Virus record (IMG/VR): IMGVR_UViG_3300025809_000991 | Location: 86,962-150,961 of that record | DNA from: a virus | Length of the DNA stretch: 64,000 nt | Strand: one strand, 5' to 3' | Shown here: piece after piece, positions 8,171-16,332 of the stretch | Position numbering within the stretch: position 1 is the stretch's first letter | Layout of the letters: each line of letters opens with the position of its first letter | The notes under the pieces: generated by a model | What the model was told of the DNA's origin: nothing | The model's database searches: none | What the model saw: only the letters and a program-made list of their open reading frames with translations | Program-made: the position numbers and the translations under genes

Positions 8171-9265
8171 ATGGATTGTGTTGTAATAGTTAAATCAGGA
8201 GATGCGTGGTGGGATGATATCGCACTTAACTATAGTCAGTTAAGTATTGATCACAGTGTGAGCAGTAGATATAGTCAAAGCAAATATGATTACCATGTCA
8301 TTGATGTTTTTAAACAAGTTGATTATACAAAGTACGATCGTGTTTTAATTATACAAGCAGGTACTATATTAGTATGGGGAAACTACGAAAAGAACATTAT
8401 TCCTAGATTAAAAAATTATGAGAACATAAACATTTGTAGTGGTGCTGACGTCTGGCAACCACAGGGCGAAGGTACTATAGATTTAAAAATGAATATACAA
8501 TCAATTGATCCTTTTACTGCAAACACATTTACACACAGTCATAGCGCCGCTGTGACTAACTTAATAGACGATAGTAATATAAGTTATTTGATGCACAATG
8601 AAATCCCAGAATACGGAGCAACTAGTACGGCTGTTGATTGGGCCATAACAGTGAGTAGTGGATTCTTTATTAATGGGATATTAAATCATCATGGCATGCA
8701 CTCAGACACTGTAGTACATCATATAGACATAAGCAAGATAAGTTTAGCTGTTAGAAAATATACCATTCAAGAATGGGATGGTACAGATATAAAAAGTTGG
8801 ATCAAACACCTACAACAAAAATATCCAAGCATGCAGTTATTTAATAGACACAAGTTTACTGATAGAGATAATGATTACATGATTATCTGGGAAAATCTAC
8901 AAGCTGAATTTGCTGATTGGAGCTCACATTGGCAACAATACCAAAGTTTAGAGCATCACTATCATCGAGTAAATATCAGTAACCGATCAGACATCGATAA
9001 ATTGTTGTTACTAATTAAACAAGGCAATGGTGTAATATGGTGGAATGGAGCATTAAAACGCATGCCAGGAAACTTACTAAAAGACAGTAATGCCAGTCAT
9101 CAGTCAGCTATTGAATTTGTACGAACAATAGCAGAGCATAATCCAAATACAATATGTTATGGAAGCGATCATTGTAGCCGTCAATTTAATGGCGAACTAG
9201 CAAGTACAGTAGCTGAGTTAGTAGCAGAAAATAATAGTAGAGAATTATTGTGGCAGACGAAATAA
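8171..9265 (+). CDS. Protein of unknown function
   Basis: A 364-residue protein that I do not recognise. The first half reads as alternating strands and helices with a DRVLIIQAGTILVWGN segment, recalling nucleotide-sugar-binding folds, but no DxD signature is convincing. The C-terminal third (IWWNGALKRMPGN, TICYGSDHCSRQ) has conserved-looking aromatic and Cys residues. It lies between a sulfotransferase-like gene and the QueC-like gene, overlapping the latter, so it presumably acts in the same pathway. Confidence 0.55.
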   Translation: MDCVVIVKSGDAWWDDIALNYSQLSIDHSVSSRYSQSKYDYHVIDVFKQVDYTKYDRVLIIQAGTILVWGNYEKNIIPRLKNYENINICSGADVWQPQGEGTIDLKMNIQSIDPFTANTFTHSHSAAVTNLIDDSNISYLMHNEIPEYGATSTAVDWAITVSSGFFINGILNHHGMHSDTVVHHIDISKISLAVRKYTIQEWDGTDIKSWIKHLQQKYPSMQLFNRHKFTDRDNDYMIIWENLQAEFADWSSHWQQYQSLEHHYHRVNISNRSDIDKLLLLIKQGNGVIWWNGALKRMPGNLLKDSNASHQSAIEFVRTIAEHNPNTICYGSDHCSRQFNGELASTVAELVAENNSRELLWQTK

Positions 9266-9912
9266 AATTACCCACAGGGCCTATAGGCATATATCTAAGT
9301 GGCGGTAGTGACAGCGCAATATTGTTTTGGTTAATAGCGTCACAAAGACAGCATGACGTTGTGTTACTTACAGTTGCTAGTGATGATAAGAAATATAATA
9401 TAGAGCCTGCGCTAGCAGTAAGCAGGTGGATTCAGTGCTATACATCAGTAAAAATACTAGAGCATTGTGTAACAATAGCGCCAAACTTAGAATTACGCAA
9501 AGAATATAGAGATCAAGCTACTAATAATTTAACTGAGCAATACAATTTAAGTTGCTGGGTAAGTGGAAAAACCCGTAACCCAGATGTAAAGTTAAAGTAT
9601 CATGAACAAAGAAAAAAAGATAGAGATGTGTTACTGTCTAGAGTAATTCATAATCATTTCTATCGTCCGTTTTATGATGTTAATAAAAGCCATCTAGCAA
9701 TGATATATAAAAAATATAACTTAAAAGCATTACAGGATCTAACAGTAAGTTGCGAAACTAGTTACCCACCGTGTGAAGATTGTTGGTGGTGTGCAGAAAG
9801 AGAATGGGCATTTAGTACTACTAGAACAATGAGTGCTCTTGGTACACAAGTAGGTATTACTACTGGCAATACAGTTTTGCTAAGTTCTAGTTTGGGTGGC
9901 AATTATGTATAA
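9250..9912 (+). CDS. queC: QueC-like PP-loop ATPase (7-cyano-7-deazaguanine synthase-like)
   Basis: A 220-residue protein, the size of QueC. IYLSGGSDSAI near residue 17 is the PP-loop SGGxDS, and CETSYPPCEDCWWC near residues 176-189 matches the C-terminal four-Cys zinc site of QueC. QueC turns 7-carboxy-7-deazaguanine into preQ0 using ATP and ammonia. The start is GTG 9250, inside the end of the previous gene. QueE, QueD, FolE and DpdA-like genes lie 20-30 kb away on the other strand, so this could be the missing step. Its island setting also allows a different amidation or thiolation reaction. Confidence 0.6.
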   Translation: MADEIKLPTGPIGIYLSGGSDSAILFWLIASQRQHDVVLLTVASDDKKYNIEPALAVSRWIQCYTSVKILEHCVTIAPNLELRKEYRDQATNNLTEQYNLSCWVSGKTRNPDVKLKYHEQRKKDRDVLLSRVIHNHFYRPFYDVNKSHLAMIYKKYNLKALQDLTVSCETSYPPCEDCWWCAEREWAFSTTRTMSALGTQVGITTGNTVLLSSSLGGNYV

Positions 9913-10579
9913 AGGTAAAGATTTAATCATAGCAACTGGTACACCAGGCAGTCGTTGGAGCGGAGCAATTCGATGTATACAAAGTCAAGTAGACATCAAT
10001 ACGTCAGATGAAGTAAACACTGATAGTTATACTAACGGCGCTAAAGGTTGGCACAGAGGTGCATATTGGGGACCAGGACACGATTATGGTTTAGAGTTTG
10101 ATCGTCTGGATCAATTAAATCGTGACGATGTAATAGCACAATTTCAGGAACCTTTCGATGATTGGGATACTGGTATTAAGATCGTTAAAAGTCATTGGTT
10201 TAGTTATCATATACCTCAACTACGTGAATGGTTTCCTGAAGCAAAGTTCTTGGCATTTTGGATGCCAGATGACTTTTGTTTTGATTGGTGGCATCAAGTA
10301 GGAGGTTGGAATATAACTTATCCTCACTATACTTGGTATGAGAATGACAAGCGTATGAGAGAAAAAATTGCTATAGAGAATAAATTTATTCAACAACATT
10401 TTGATTTACAACAAAATAGTCTAGTAGAACTATTACATAAACTAGGACTAGATAATCAATTACACAAAGAAAAAGAACTTTGTAAACGAGATACAAAGTT
10501 CCAAGATCTTGCAAAAAATAAATCTATTGATCGAGTTCTAAACGACACTGTTCAACGAATTTATACTGGTGTTCTTTAG
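9905..10579 (+). CDS. Sulfotransferase-like P-loop protein 3
   Basis: A 224-residue paralogue of the 7462-8169 protein. LIIATGTPGSRWSGA is the P-loop-like start, and LAFWMPDDFCFDWWHQVGG replaces the usual Arg-Asx-Pro of the 3'-phosphate site with MPDD, so PAPS binding may be altered. ATG 9905 is preferred over GTG 9896 because a GGTGG precedes it. It ends tail-to-tail with a minus-strand gene, overlapping it by 4 bases, and closes the plus-strand island. Confidence 0.55.
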   Translation: MYKGKDLIIATGTPGSRWSGAIRCIQSQVDINTSDEVNTDSYTNGAKGWHRGAYWGPGHDYGLEFDRLDQLNRDDVIAQFQEPFDDWDTGIKIVKSHWFSYHIPQLREWFPEAKFLAFWMPDDFCFDWWHQVGGWNITYPHYTWYENDKRMREKIAIENKFIQQHFDLQQNSLVELLHKLGLDNQLHKEKELCKRDTKFQDLAKNKSIDRVLNDTVQRIYTGVL

Positions 10580-10836
10580 TCTTCAGATTCACTAATTACT
10601 ACACCATCAAATGTAGGATTATCTGGACGTTCGCTACGTTCAAATTCTCTTACTGCTTTCATTGGCCAAACTACAGTCCGTGTAATTGATGCGCCGCCTT
10701 CGTCTAGTACAGCATTCCAACTAGTATGACCTTCGCTATTTTGACCACAACTTCCGTGTGCAGTTAACCAAGCCTCCACCGTGTCAAATGTATCACTTGA
10801 TGTAGTTGTAAGTCTACTTACATGTGTATAAGCCAT
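10576..10836 (-). CDS. Small phage protein of unknown function
   Basis: An 86-residue protein with an HVSRLTTTSSDTFDTVEAWLTAHG start and an acidic end. No family recognised. A GGAGAATAAC ribosome-binding site precedes the ATG and a TATAAATA late promoter lies 22 bases upstream, so it is very likely expressed late. Confidence 0.6.
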   Translation of the reverse strand: MAYTHVSRLTTTSSDTFDTVEAWLTAHGSCGQNSEGHTSWNAVLDEGGASITRTVVWPMKAVREFERSERPDNPTFDGVVISESED

Positions 10837-10858
10837 GTTATTCTCCTGTTAGTACATT

Positions 10859-10866
10859 TATTTATA
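10859..10866 (-). promoter_or_regulatory. T4-type late promoter TATAAATA
   Basis: TATAAATA on the minus strand, 22 bases upstream of the ATG at 10836, overlapping the stop region of the next gene upstream. Confidence 0.65.
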
Positions 10867-11524
10867 CAGGTATTTGATTATTATATGTGCTGAATAAGTT
10901 ACGAGTATGTTCAGTAGCAACACCTGTAACTAACAGTGTACATCTTGGACCATTTCCAGCGTTTGCTGTACAATGTGGTACATTATACCAATCAAAACTG
11001 TATATTTCTCCAGCCCGATAACCAGTGTGAACAAAGTTTCCGTACTGTATAAAGTGACCTGGCTCCCAATCGTTTAGCATTACCATAAATCTATAAACAC
11101 TGTGCGGATCTGCTTTGTTCCATTTTTCTAATTTATCAATGTGTAAGTTCCAAACTTGACCAGGATGTTGTATGTGTACACGACTTTGTATCGGCTTCTC
11201 ACCTTCTACTAGTCCTAATGCATCTGTCATATGTTGAAATACAGGATGCAATTGGTATTCTAAATTAGTTAAACTAAGTCTAGGATCTGCACCTGCTCGC
11301 ATTAGATCATACTCTTCTGACTCAATGTCTGGACTTGTGCCATCTATTGGATTACGGTTACGCCATGTAATAGCTGTACTACTTTTTACAACAGTTTCTA
11401 GTTCTTTTTGCCATTGTCCAATAAAACGCCCGGCATAGCGCATTGAATCGTATGCCGGGTCCATTTTAAATGAGTCATAATGATAGCTTGTACGAGGCTT
11501 CAATTTGTCCCAATTGCTGTTCAT
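10862..11524 (-). CDS. Fe(II)/2-oxoglutarate oxygenase-like protein
   Basis: A 220-residue protein. WNLHIDKLEKWN gives an HxD pair, and VPHCTANAGNGPRCTLLVTG supplies the distal His and the 2-oxoglutarate Arg, as in aspartyl/asparaginyl hydroxylase-type enzymes. It is on the opposite strand to the three other oxygenases but directly next to that island. The ATG overlaps the stop of tctC by one base. The target could be a protein residue or a small molecule. Confidence 0.6.
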   Translation of the reverse strand: MNSNWDKLKPRTSYHYDSFKMDPAYDSMRYAGRFIGQWQKELETVVKSSTAITWRNRNPIDGTSPDIESEEYDLMRAGADPRLSLTNLEYQLHPVFQHMTDALGLVEGEKPIQSRVHIQHPGQVWNLHIDKLEKWNKADPHSVYRFMVMLNDWEPGHFIQYGNFVHTGYRAGEIYSFDWYNVPHCTANAGNGPRCTLLVTGVATEHTRNLFSTYNNQIPV

Positions 11525-12588
11525 TACTTAACCAAATCTGCTTTATAGATACTTTTAAGTCCTAGTGCTTCACTGTTAAACTTAACTAAGTTCTTGAGAG
11601 CATCTTCAGTAATAAAGCCCATCAATGTGTCACGCATTTGGTCACCTTGTTCTCCAATAAACCATTCGTAATTGCCGTTCTTTGCTTCAATAGCAGCCAT
11701 ACTTTTAGGATCATTATCTAATGCTGTCATTGCCGCACGTAAACGATCACGAAGTTCTGGATTGCCTTTGTTAATCCAAATTGCTTTTTGTAAACCGTCA
11801 CGGAAACTTTTTACAAGTACATACGCATCATAAAACTCTCCACTTGGTGCTACACCCCAACGTGCTTCAAATAATTGTTCTACTTGATATCCTGCTGGGT
11901 AGTTTGTATCGTCACTGTGTGTTCCAGTTGCTGGATCAAGTAGACCATGATGGAACCATAACTCTGCATTTTCATCTGGCTCTACGTGTTTTTGATATGT
12001 TGCTGGGTTCTCACGAGTACCGTTTAGATCTCCACGTTTAAATGCTAAACGTCTTTCACTACCACTCATGCCTTTAACCCATACTACATTTTCTTTAAAG
12101 CATTGAATATATTCGTCTACACTCTTGTCTGGTCCGCATAACATAAGTGTCATAGCAAATGCTTCTGGCACCATTCCTGAACCTGCTGGAAAACGTGGCT
12201 TACTCATGTCATCGCCAATACGTTTACCTGCGATAATATTTAAGTTCATAAGTGCAATTGATTCATACTCTGCGTAATCATAAGCTACATCCTCTTGTAA
12301 GAAACTAACACCGTTACCACCGTGTGATACCATAATAGTATTCTCATCAAAGCGTAAATTATTATGATACTCATTAAATCCTGGAATGTCACGAGCACCT
12401 GGAATTAATCGTAATGTAATTTTTTCACCTAAGTGTTTTTCAAGTTCTTTCTTTACAATCTCTGCCCATACAGTTGTGCCTTGACCAGGCTTCTGTGGTA
12501 CTACCATTGTGATTTCAGCAAATGCTACTGTAGCGATTGCCAGTGACGCAACTGCGCCTAATACTAAATTTCTGATTTTCATTTTCAT
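11524..12588 (-). CDS. tctC: Tripartite tricarboxylate transporter substrate-binding protein (TctC/Bug family)
   Basis: A 354-residue protein with a clear Sec signal peptide: basic MKMKIRN, then a hydrophobic run ending VAFAE at about residue 25. The mature part starts TMVVPQKPGQGTTVWAEI, matching the Bug-family P-xxPGGxxD-like ligand loop. It would sit in the host periplasm and deliver an organic acid to TctA, which lies 3 bases upstream. It is slightly longer than the usual 320 residues. Such a binding protein in a phage genome is an unusual auxiliary metabolic gene; the ligand cannot be read from sequence. Confidence 0.8.
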   Translation of the reverse strand: MKMKIRNLVLGAVASLAIATVAFAEITMVVPQKPGQGTTVWAEIVKKELEKHLGEKITLRLIPGARDIPGFNEYHNNLRFDENTIMVSHGGNGVSFLQEDVAYDYAEYESIALMNLNIIAGKRIGDDMSKPRFPAGSGMVPEAFAMTLMLCGPDKSVDEYIQCFKENVVWVKGMSGSERRLAFKRGDLNGTRENPATYQKHVEPDENAELWFHHGLLDPATGTHSDDTNYPAGYQVEQLFEARWGVAPSGEFYDAYVLVKSFRDGLQKAIWINKGNPELRDRLRAAMTALDNDPKSMAAIEAKNGNYEWFIGEQGDQMRDTLMGFITEDALKNLVKFNSEALGLKSIYKADLVK

Positions 12589-12591
12589 CTC

Positions 12592-14043
12592 CTATACAAA
12601 ATCAATACGTGCTTTATTAAAAAATATTCCCCAAATTGCGGCTGCAATTGCTAGGGTTATGAATACAGCTGGTAGTGGTTTTAGTAGCAAATCTTGCCAC
12701 CCATAACCAAATGTATCAAACTGTACCCAACTTGATTCTAATCTAGCACTAAGAATAAAACCAATCAAGAAGCTCACTCTACTGAACTTCAGATACTTCA
12801 TTGCCATGCCTACAACACAACAAATAGCTAACATAGCATAATCATCTATCATGCCTGTGTACTGTGTACTAGCCCAAACTAAACTTGCTAGTATAGGCCA
12901 GAAGTAATACTTAAACGGAAGGTTTGTTATATACACTGCATACTTGATAAACCCATAACTAATAGGCAGTATGAGTAACAAACTCCACAAGTAACTACTG
13001 AGTAGTACATCAAAAAATCTTTGATCTTCTAGTACACTTGGTGTACCTAGCTCAAGTCCAACATACATCAACAGTCCCATTACTATAACTTCAAATGGTG
13101 CGCCAGGGATACCAAACAACACTGTAGGAACATAACTGGTTGCCTTTTGTGCATTGTTTGCACCTTCACAACCTATTACTCCTCTAACATGACCTTGTCC
13201 AACATTTTCTCCATCACGTTTTCCAAGTGCAACAGTTTGGCTATATGCAAACCAATCAGCAATTGCTCCGCCTATGCCTGGTACTAGTCCGATAAAGCCT
13301 CCTATTAGACCTCCACGTAATCCATCCCACTTATAACGCCAAGTGTCTCGAACACCTTGTATTAGTTGTTCAACAATAACACCATTAGTTAATTTTATCT
13401 TTTCTGCTCGCATACGATATGCACTTACTAGTTCTGGAAATGCTAACACTCCTGCCATTAATGGTATTATTTGTACACCTGCTCCAAGATATTCCCAATC
13501 CATAGTCCAACGTACACTAGCAGTATTTGGATCCATACCAATATGCCCAACAGCAACGCCAGCAACTAATGCTACAGCGCCACGGAACCAATACTTACTA
13601 CTAACAAATATAACACAAGTCATAGCAAATATCAAGAACGAAAACATTTCTGCTGTACCAAAATACAGTACAATTTTAGTATAGTAAGGCAGAAACAAGA
13701 ACACAGCCAAGCCCCATATTAATCCGTTTATCCAACTTGTACTAATTGCAGCACTAAGTGCTCTAGCGGCTTCACCTCTTCTTGACATTGGAAATCCATC
13801 TACCATAGTAGCGGCGGCACCGCCTGCTCCTGGTATATTCATAACAACACCGCAAAATGTATCTCCTATACTGCTAGTAACTACAATGGCTGTAGTAAAC
13901 ACAACTAGCATGTAAGGATCTTCAAAGTAGCCTACAAAACTGTAAACTGCAATCAGTCCAGTTGTAGCACCAGCCACAGGAACGAGCCCTACGAAAAATC
14001 CGTAAAACACACCTAATAATAATACAACAATGTAATAGTCCAT
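12592..14043 (-). CDS. tctA: Tripartite tricarboxylate transporter large membrane subunit (TctA)
   Basis: A 483-residue polytopic membrane protein. Near the N-terminus is GLVPVAGATTGLIAV and in the middle GLVPGIGGAIADWFAYSQ, the duplicated glycine-rich TctA motifs. It starts in the host inner membrane and is close to the family's usual 500 residues. TctC follows 3 bases downstream. No TctB (small four-helix subunit) is visible nearby. The leader is unusual: the AAGGAG is separated from the ATG by a hairpin (14054-14070). Confidence 0.85.
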   Translation of the reverse strand: MDYYIVVLLLGVFYGFFVGLVPVAGATTGLIAVYSFVGYFEDPYMLVVFTTAIVVTSSIGDTFCGVVMNIPGAGGAAATMVDGFPMSRRGEAARALSAAISTSWINGLIWGLAVFLFLPYYTKIVLYFGTAEMFSFLIFAMTCVIFVSSKYWFRGAVALVAGVAVGHIGMDPNTASVRWTMDWEYLGAGVQIIPLMAGVLAFPELVSAYRMRAEKIKLTNGVIVEQLIQGVRDTWRYKWDGLRGGLIGGFIGLVPGIGGAIADWFAYSQTVALGKRDGENVGQGHVRGVIGCEGANNAQKATSYVPTVLFGIPGAPFEVIVMGLLMYVGLELGTPSVLEDQRFFDVLLSSYLWSLLLILPISYGFIKYAVYITNLPFKYYFWPILASLVWASTQYTGMIDDYAMLAICCVVGMAMKYLKFSRVSFLIGFILSARLESSWVQFDTFGYGWQDLLLKPLPAVFITLAIAAAIWGIFFNKARIDFV

Positions 14044-14053
14044 AGAAATACAA

Positions 14054-14076
14054 CAGCTAGAATCTAGCTGCTCCTT
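14054..14076 (-). promoter_or_regulatory. Hairpin between ribosome-binding site and tctA start
   Basis: On the minus strand AAGGAG (14071-14076) is followed by CAGCTAGATTCTAGCTG (14054-14070), a near-perfect inverted repeat, then ten bases and the tctA ATG. The linear spacing of 27 bases is too long, but folding the hairpin leaves about ten bases. This recalls hairpin-bridged start sites reported for T4 genes. Confidence 0.55.
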
Positions 14077-14144
14077 AAATTAAAAATATTGGGGGTTATA
14101 TTACTGAACTTCTTTTTGATCAGAGCGTTAGCAATATTGTATAC

Positions 14145-14825
14145 TTATTTAGTCCGCCACACAAAATACATTCTGTTCTTGTGTGAATCTGTTCTTAAAT
14201 CTAATATGTCAACGTTAAGCTGACTAGCACAGTTAACAACAAAGTTACTATCCCATGGATAAAAGCTAATCCAATTACTTTCGTCTGCTTCATGTGGTAA
14301 GCCTGGATTAACTCTAAAAAACATAACAGCACCAGGATTGCACAAACTAACAGCATGTTCTAGTTCTGCAAATATTTTATCAGTACTACCAAAATTAATA
14401 CTACCCAGTGCTAGTGTTGCATCAAACTTTTGAGATGGTCTATAATCTAGTAATTTTACTTTTACATCTGATTTATCGTTATACGGATCAATGCCTACTA
14501 AATTATCTATTTTGCCTTTAAACTCGTGATATCCACACCCAATATCTAACACTGCTCTAGGCTTTAATTTGTTTACTTCGTCAATTAATGTAAGCCCACT
14601 GTACTTGTATTTTTTCATTTCACTTTGCCATACATTGCAAAAGTAATGACTTAGTACCTTATCATCAATTCTGTCTACTAGTTCACCAATGGTGTCATAG
14701 TCTACATCGTCAATTTCTACATCAAACGTACCTTGTATGGCTTGCTTTAATGTTAATCGTTGTCGCAATAATTGTGGACTAGTATGTATTAGCTCTTCTA
14801 ATTTATAAAGAATTTTATGGTTCAT
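14145..14825 (-). CDS. SAM-dependent methyltransferase
   Basis: A 226-residue protein with a helical N-terminal 90 residues and a class I methyltransferase core: AVLDIGCGYHEFKG (motif I), LVGIDPYND (motif II acidic residue) and FDATLALGSINF (motif IV). It overlaps thyA by one base. I see no DNA-methylase motif such as DPPY, so a small molecule, RNA or protein target is more likely. Confidence 0.7.
   Translation of the reverse strand: MNHKILYKLEELIHTSPQLLRQRLTLKQAIQGTFDVEIDDVDYDTIGELVDRIDDKVLSHYFCNVWQSEMKKYKYSGLTLIDEVNKLKPRAVLDIGCGYHEFKGKIDNLVGIDPYNDKSDVKVKLLDYRPSQKFDATLALGSINFGSTDKIFAELEHAVSLCNPGAVMFFRVNPGLPHEADESNWISFYPWDSNFVVNCASQLNVDILDLRTDSHKNRMYFVWRTK
14146..14152 (-). promoter_or_regulatory. 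Late-type promoter CTAAATA
   Basis: CTAAATA on the minus strand at the end of the methyltransferase gene, about 100 bases upstream of tctA. The sequence fits the late promoter of marine T4-like phages and would drive tctA-tctC. Confidence 0.4.
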
Positions 14826-15721
14826 TATACCGCCATTGGTGCTTTAATAGTTGGCATTGGATCATATCCTACAAGATTATAATCACTTGGTTTAGTAGCT
14901 AGTAATTCTTCTAGTGTACTGAACTCTGGCATCTCTAGTATAGGACCATCCGCAGGTGTACGTTCTAGTTGTTGCTTTACTTGCTCCATGTGGTTATTGT
15001 ATATGTGGCAATCGCCGCCAGTCCATATAAATGTACCTACTTCTAAATCACATATTTGCGCTAGCATGTGAGTAAGCAAACTATAACTAGCAATGTTAAA
15101 CGGCACTCCCAAGAACATGTCAGCACTACGCTGATACAATTGACAACTTAGTTTGCCGTTCATTACCCTAAACTGTGCCAGTGTATGACAAGGAGGCAAC
15201 GTCATTTTATCAAGTTGATTAGGGTTCCAAGCACTTAGTATAATACGTCTACTATCTGGATTAGTTTTAATCTCATTAATGATCCAGCTAATCTGATCTG
15301 TACCTTTAAGGTGTGGTGTACTAACCCAATACTCTCCGTCGAAGTTACGCCATTGATGTCCATATACTGGACCAAGAACTTTATAGTCTTGATCGTCATC
15401 TTTTACATAGCCTAATTCTTTTGCTTGTTTGTTAGCGTTGGCAGTCCAGATGGTATTCTTATCCGACAGTTGTTCTCGATCTTTCTCAAATGTGATCTCT
15501 GCTAATCTACGTTCATCTGTATTGCCTTCTAAGAACCATAACAGCTCTCCTACTACACTCTTCCATGCTAGTTTCTTTGTTGTTACGGCTGGAAAATTAC
15601 TGTAAGATAATGGAACCCGCATCTGGTATCCAAAAATAGTACGAGTGCCAACGCCAGTACGGTCATTGACATCTTCTCCGTCATCCATAATACATTGTAG
15701 TGCTTCTAAATATTGGTACAT
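14825..15721 (-). CDS. thyA: Thymidylate synthase
   Basis: A 298-residue ThyA. DRTGVGTRTIFG near residue 21, the catalytic LPPCHTLAQF and LYQRSADMFLGVPFNIASYSLL are diagnostic, and HIYNNHMEQ follows. It makes dTMP from dUMP with methylene-tetrahydrofolate; the DHFR three genes upstream regenerates tetrahydrofolate. Start and stop each overlap neighbours by one base. Standard for T4-like phages. Confidence 0.97.
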   Translation of the reverse strand: MYQYLEALQCIMDDGEDVNDRTGVGTRTIFGYQMRVPLSYSNFPAVTTKKLAWKSVVGELLWFLEGNTDERRLAEITFEKDREQLSDKNTIWTANANKQAKELGYVKDDDQDYKVLGPVYGHQWRNFDGEYWVSTPHLKGTDQISWIINEIKTNPDSRRIILSAWNPNQLDKMTLPPCHTLAQFRVMNGKLSCQLYQRSADMFLGVPFNIASYSLLTHMLAQICDLEVGTFIWTGGDCHIYNNHMEQVKQQLERTPADGPILEMPEFSTLEELLATKPSDYNLVGYDPMPTIKAPMAV

Positions 15722-15897
15722 TAATCTTCTATCCTTTGCCAGTGTAACCCACCATCTTGTGGAAGTTTTCCTCGGTACTCAACTCCTGTTTCTTCGTCTA
15801 TTAGACGCCATTTAGTTGGACATTTTGTAACTACTTTAAGTTCTACTGCCATGTCTATAGCAGGTACTATAGTACCATCTTGAAGTGTTCTATTCAC
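15721..15897 (-). CDS. Small conserved phage protein, GTG start
   Basis: A 58-residue frame with GTG start at 15897, four bases after the stop of the kinase gene, ending TAATG with thyA. It reads VNRTLQDGTIVPAIDMAVE... and ends LHWQRIED. The fit between two stops and the one-base overlap support a real gene. No function known. Confidence 0.6.
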   Translation of the reverse strand: MNRTLQDGTIVPAIDMAVELKVVTKCPTKWRLIDEETGVEYRGKLPQDGGLHWQRIED

Positions 15898-15900
15898 TCT

Positions 15901-16332
15901 TTATTCTTTCTTATTATTAATACTCATCCAACGCTGTACTACTGGCATTAGTTGTTCATGTGCGTTGTCAAACCATTTCTCAACATGGTAGTCTACAAGC
16001 TCAGGTGTTTCAAACATATCATTCGTATCTTCAAATCTACCTCGAGAAATAGTATCCATCCACACTGTGTAGTCAGGATTAAACTCCATACGTGTAAGGT
16101 GTGTTGGACAAACAAAGTCAGCAACAGCAATCTTACCTGCCATAACTACACCATCTGCCAAGTATTTTATTCTTGATGCTTGTCTGTTTCGACCTTCAAG
16201 ACTAAAGTCCCAGTCGTTATATTGTGTTCTAACTGCGTCAGCATTTATGTGTACACCGCCAATTAGCTCTGCGAAAGGTTTTGCCAGTGTACTTTTGCCA
16301 CTACCAGGCAATCCAAATATTAATATCTTCAA
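15901..16332 (-). CDS. APS-kinase-like P-loop kinase
   Basis: A 143-residue protein: IFGLPGSGKSTLAKPF is a Walker A, HINADAVR matches the LDGDNVR of adenylylsulfate kinases, and VADFVCPTHLTRMEF matches their ISPFRxxR loop. It is shorter than CysC (about 200). APS kinase makes PAPS, the donor for sulfotransferases, and three sulfotransferase-like genes lie 6-9 kb away. A generic small-molecule or nucleotide kinase role is the alternative. The 4-base overlap with DHFR puts it in the thyA-DHFR operon. Confidence 0.6.
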   Translation of the reverse strand: MKILIFGLPGSGKSTLAKPFAELIGGVHINADAVRTQYNDWDFSLEGRNRQASRIKYLADGVVMAGKIAVADFVCPTHLTRMEFNPDYTVWMDTISRGRFEDTNDMFETPELVDYHVEKWFDNAHEQLMPVVQRWMSINNKKE

